From: Endomychus coccineus
Taxonomy: Eukaryota > Arthropoda > Insecta > Coleoptera > Endomychidae
DNA length: 64,000 nucleotides
Reading direction: 5' to 3'
Assembly (NCBI GenBank): GCA_958510875.1
Contig: OY294070.1
Location: 47,207,139-47,271,138, forward strand
How positions within the stretch are numbered: the stretch's first letter is position 1; every line of letters begins with the position of its first letter. Below are positions 62,828-64,000 of the stretch, piece after piece. The notes below the pieces were generated by a model. The model was not told where the DNA came from and ran no database searches. It worked only from the letters and a program-made list of their open reading frames with translations. A program made the position numbers and the translations under genes.

Positions 62828-63189
62828 AGCTGCCCAATAGACCGTTGTACGATGTGGATTTGGTGCGTTTCGCGAAAAAAATGAAAATACCTCATTTTCG
62901 TGGTGTCTTTATGCGAGACAATTTACCTAGGAAACGTCCTTGGAGGCAAGAATGTGCCATTTTGAATTTGGATTCGATCAAAGACAGCGGTACTCATTGG
63001 GTGGCCTTTAGAAAAATAAATAACCAAGTGGAATACTTTGACTCTTTTGGAAATTTAAAACGACCCAAGGAACTAGTTCGATATTTGGGTGGTGGTGGGG
63101 TTAGAATTTTCTATAATAACGACGCTTATCAAAAGTATGATCAGGTGATTTGTGGACATTTATGTTTGAAATTCCTCAGTTCTACGTAA
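62818..63189 (+). CDS. Adenain-like cysteine protease, -1 frame product
   Basis: Triad: His in 'GTHWVAF', Asp in 'EYFDSFGNL', Cys in 'ICGHLCLKF'. The N-terminal 'LPNRPLYDVDLVRFAKKM' and 'FRGVFMRDNLP' align with Polinton-1 from the heptamer onward, yet the first ATG is at 62881, inside that conserved block, and is not shared. I therefore start it at the first -1-frame codon after the slippery site. It would be made as a PLA2-GGFLPL-protease polyprotein and could free itself. The frame is intact. Confidence 0.8.
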   Translation, partial: LPIELPNRPLYDVDLVRFAKKMKIPHFRGVFMRDNLPRKRPWRQECAILNLDSIKDSGTHWVAFRKINNQVEYFDSFGNLKRPKELVRYLGGGGVRIFYNNDAYQKYDQVICGHLCLKFLSST

Positions 63190-63208
63190 ACATCTAGAGT
63201 GAGCAGTC

Positions 63209-63679
63209 ATGTCTGAATCCTACGATAAATTTATCGGAAAGATTATGCAACAACTTTCTGTTGATATTCAAAGACCTGGAATGCATGCAATCATCCGATA
63301 CGTATATGATAATCTAATAAAAGCAATGGAAAAACCTTCAAGCGAACTAAACAGAAGAGATTTATTATTTCTCCCGATGGAATACATTCTAAAACATTTG
63401 GATTTGGTGTCTCTCAATCAGAATGAAGTTCCGAAATATATGTTGAACACCCTCTACCGTCATATGAGGTGTACGGAACATATCGACGAAGATTGCGATT
63501 GTCTGCCGCCTCCTCGCAAACTATGTTCGCAATGTTTATCTGAAGAGATATCGAAGGTCATGGAGACCGAGGGAATAACGCATCATGAGAAGCAGGTGTT
63601 GATTGAAGAAGTGTGCAGAGACGATCCATACTTTATGCGATCATACTTATTCCATATATTAATGTGCAAATATAAATAG
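63209..63679 (+). CDS. F-box-like protein with C-terminal Cys/His site
   Basis: 156 aa from the ATG at 63209. 'FLPMEYILKHLDLVSLNQ' and 'VPKYMLNTLYRHM' resemble an F-box (LP-x2-h-h-x2-h...L), suggesting an adaptor to the SCF ubiquitin ligase. 'CTEHIDEDCDCLPPP' and 'LCSQC' follow and match the short Polinton-1 gene at 14065. The C-terminus is helical. The F-box call is tentative; the shared core is clear. Confidence 0.55.
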   Translation: MSESYDKFIGKIMQQLSVDIQRPGMHAIIRYVYDNLIKAMEKPSSELNRRDLLFLPMEYILKHLDLVSLNQNEVPKYMLNTLYRHMRCTEHIDEDCDCLPPPRKLCSQCLSEEISKVMETEGITHHEKQVLIEEVCRDDPYFMRSYLFHILMCKYK

Positions 63680-63708
63680 AAATGTTACAATAAATTCTTA
63701 TCAGTATC

Positions 63709-64000
63709 ATGTCGCAGTTATTCACGCTAACAAGCACCAACCATATATTCTCGTTCACACCGCAGAATTCGATCGAGTTGAAGCCTGATAAGCGATACTA
63801 TTTGGCTTTGTTGGGATTCACTTCTTATAACTCTATACCGAATATCGAGAACGAGAAATTTTACTATTTGGGGGACGATGGAAAGACTTTGAAAACAATC
63901 GAAATACCTTCGGGTAACTACGAACTATCCGACATTGAAGAATTAATTCGGAAAAGATTGAACGTGAAAGAAGATGTCTTCTCGCTGAAGCCCAATAACA
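63709..64000 (+). CDS. Minor capsid (penton-like) protein, cut by the window end
   Basis: 97 codons from the ATG at 63709 to the edge. 'FTLTSTNHIFSFTPQNS', 'YYLALLGFTSYNSIPNIE' and 'EIPSGNYELSDIEELIRKRL' match the Polinton-1 minor capsid at 23542-24252 ('LALIDFVTYNSIPNVD', 'EIAEGSYEIENIRIYINHHL'). The major capsid gene would be expected downstream. A TATCAGTATC motif precedes the ATG. Confidence 0.72.
   Translation, partial: MSQLFTLTSTNHIFSFTPQNSIELKPDKRYYLALLGFTSYNSIPNIENEKFYYLGDDGKTLKTIEIPSGNYELSDIEELIRKRLNVKEDVFSLKPNN

Overview
The window is a repeat-dense, AT-rich stretch of an arthropod, probably insect, nuclear genome. The signs are GT-AG introns of about 55-310 nt, R1-clade and Jockey/CR1-like non-LTR retrotransposons, Ty3/Gypsy elements, an errantivirus-type LTR with its primer-binding site, and two unrelated-by-order Polinton/Maverick (adintovirus-like) elements. 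I see no ordinary host housekeeping gene. The species cannot be told from the sequence.

Layout. (1) 1-900: the 3' end of an errantivirus-type envelope gene, then an LTR and a primer-binding site. (2) 1009-10890: three head-to-tail R1-clade copies (a 3' fragment, a nearly complete but decayed copy, a 5' fragment); ORF1 of the middle copy is split by a ~1.8 kb insertion. (3) 11300-12455 and 42010-43240: the two halves of an old Jockey/CR1-like LINE. (4) Between them lies Gypsy-A (+ strand, 5' LTR 12456-12702, coding to 41825). Gypsy-A is itself interrupted by Polinton-1 (12927-29596, 223-bp TIRs, 6-bp target duplication with one mismatch), Gypsy-B (- strand, 30015-34981, paired 264-bp LTRs, 4-bp duplication ATTG) and Gypsy-C (+ strand, 37663-41273, paired LTRs, 4-bp duplication GCAT). 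(5) 43245-48277: a younger copy of the same kind of LINE. (6) 48278-49170: a GC-richer minisatellite. (7) 49178-64000: Polinton-2, running off the right edge before its major capsid gene.

The Polintons. Both encode protein-primed-type family B DNA polymerase, a retrovirus-like integrase, an A32/FtsK-like packaging ATPase, an adenain-like cysteine protease, a phospholipase-A2 (parvovirus VP1-like) protein, a minor capsid (penton-like) protein, and four less understood shared families: an RNase-H/DnaQ-like degenerate protein, a nucleotidyltransferase-like protein, a small Cys/His protein and a 'DDPNEL' protein. Polinton-1 also has the major capsid protein. This set is enough for both a transposon life (polymerase plus integrase) and virion building. 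Several genes are spliced, including a seven-exon gene in Polinton-2. In both polymerases, stops and frameshifts show decay.

The most interesting signal is a perfect, correctly phased A_AAA_AAC heptamer in both Polintons, just before the stop of a capsid-associated 'GGFLPL' gene. The protease lies in the -1 frame from that point, has no conserved ATG before its conserved N-terminus, and its sequence is conserved right back to the heptamer. This suggests that the virion protease of these elements is made by -1 ribosomal frameshifting.
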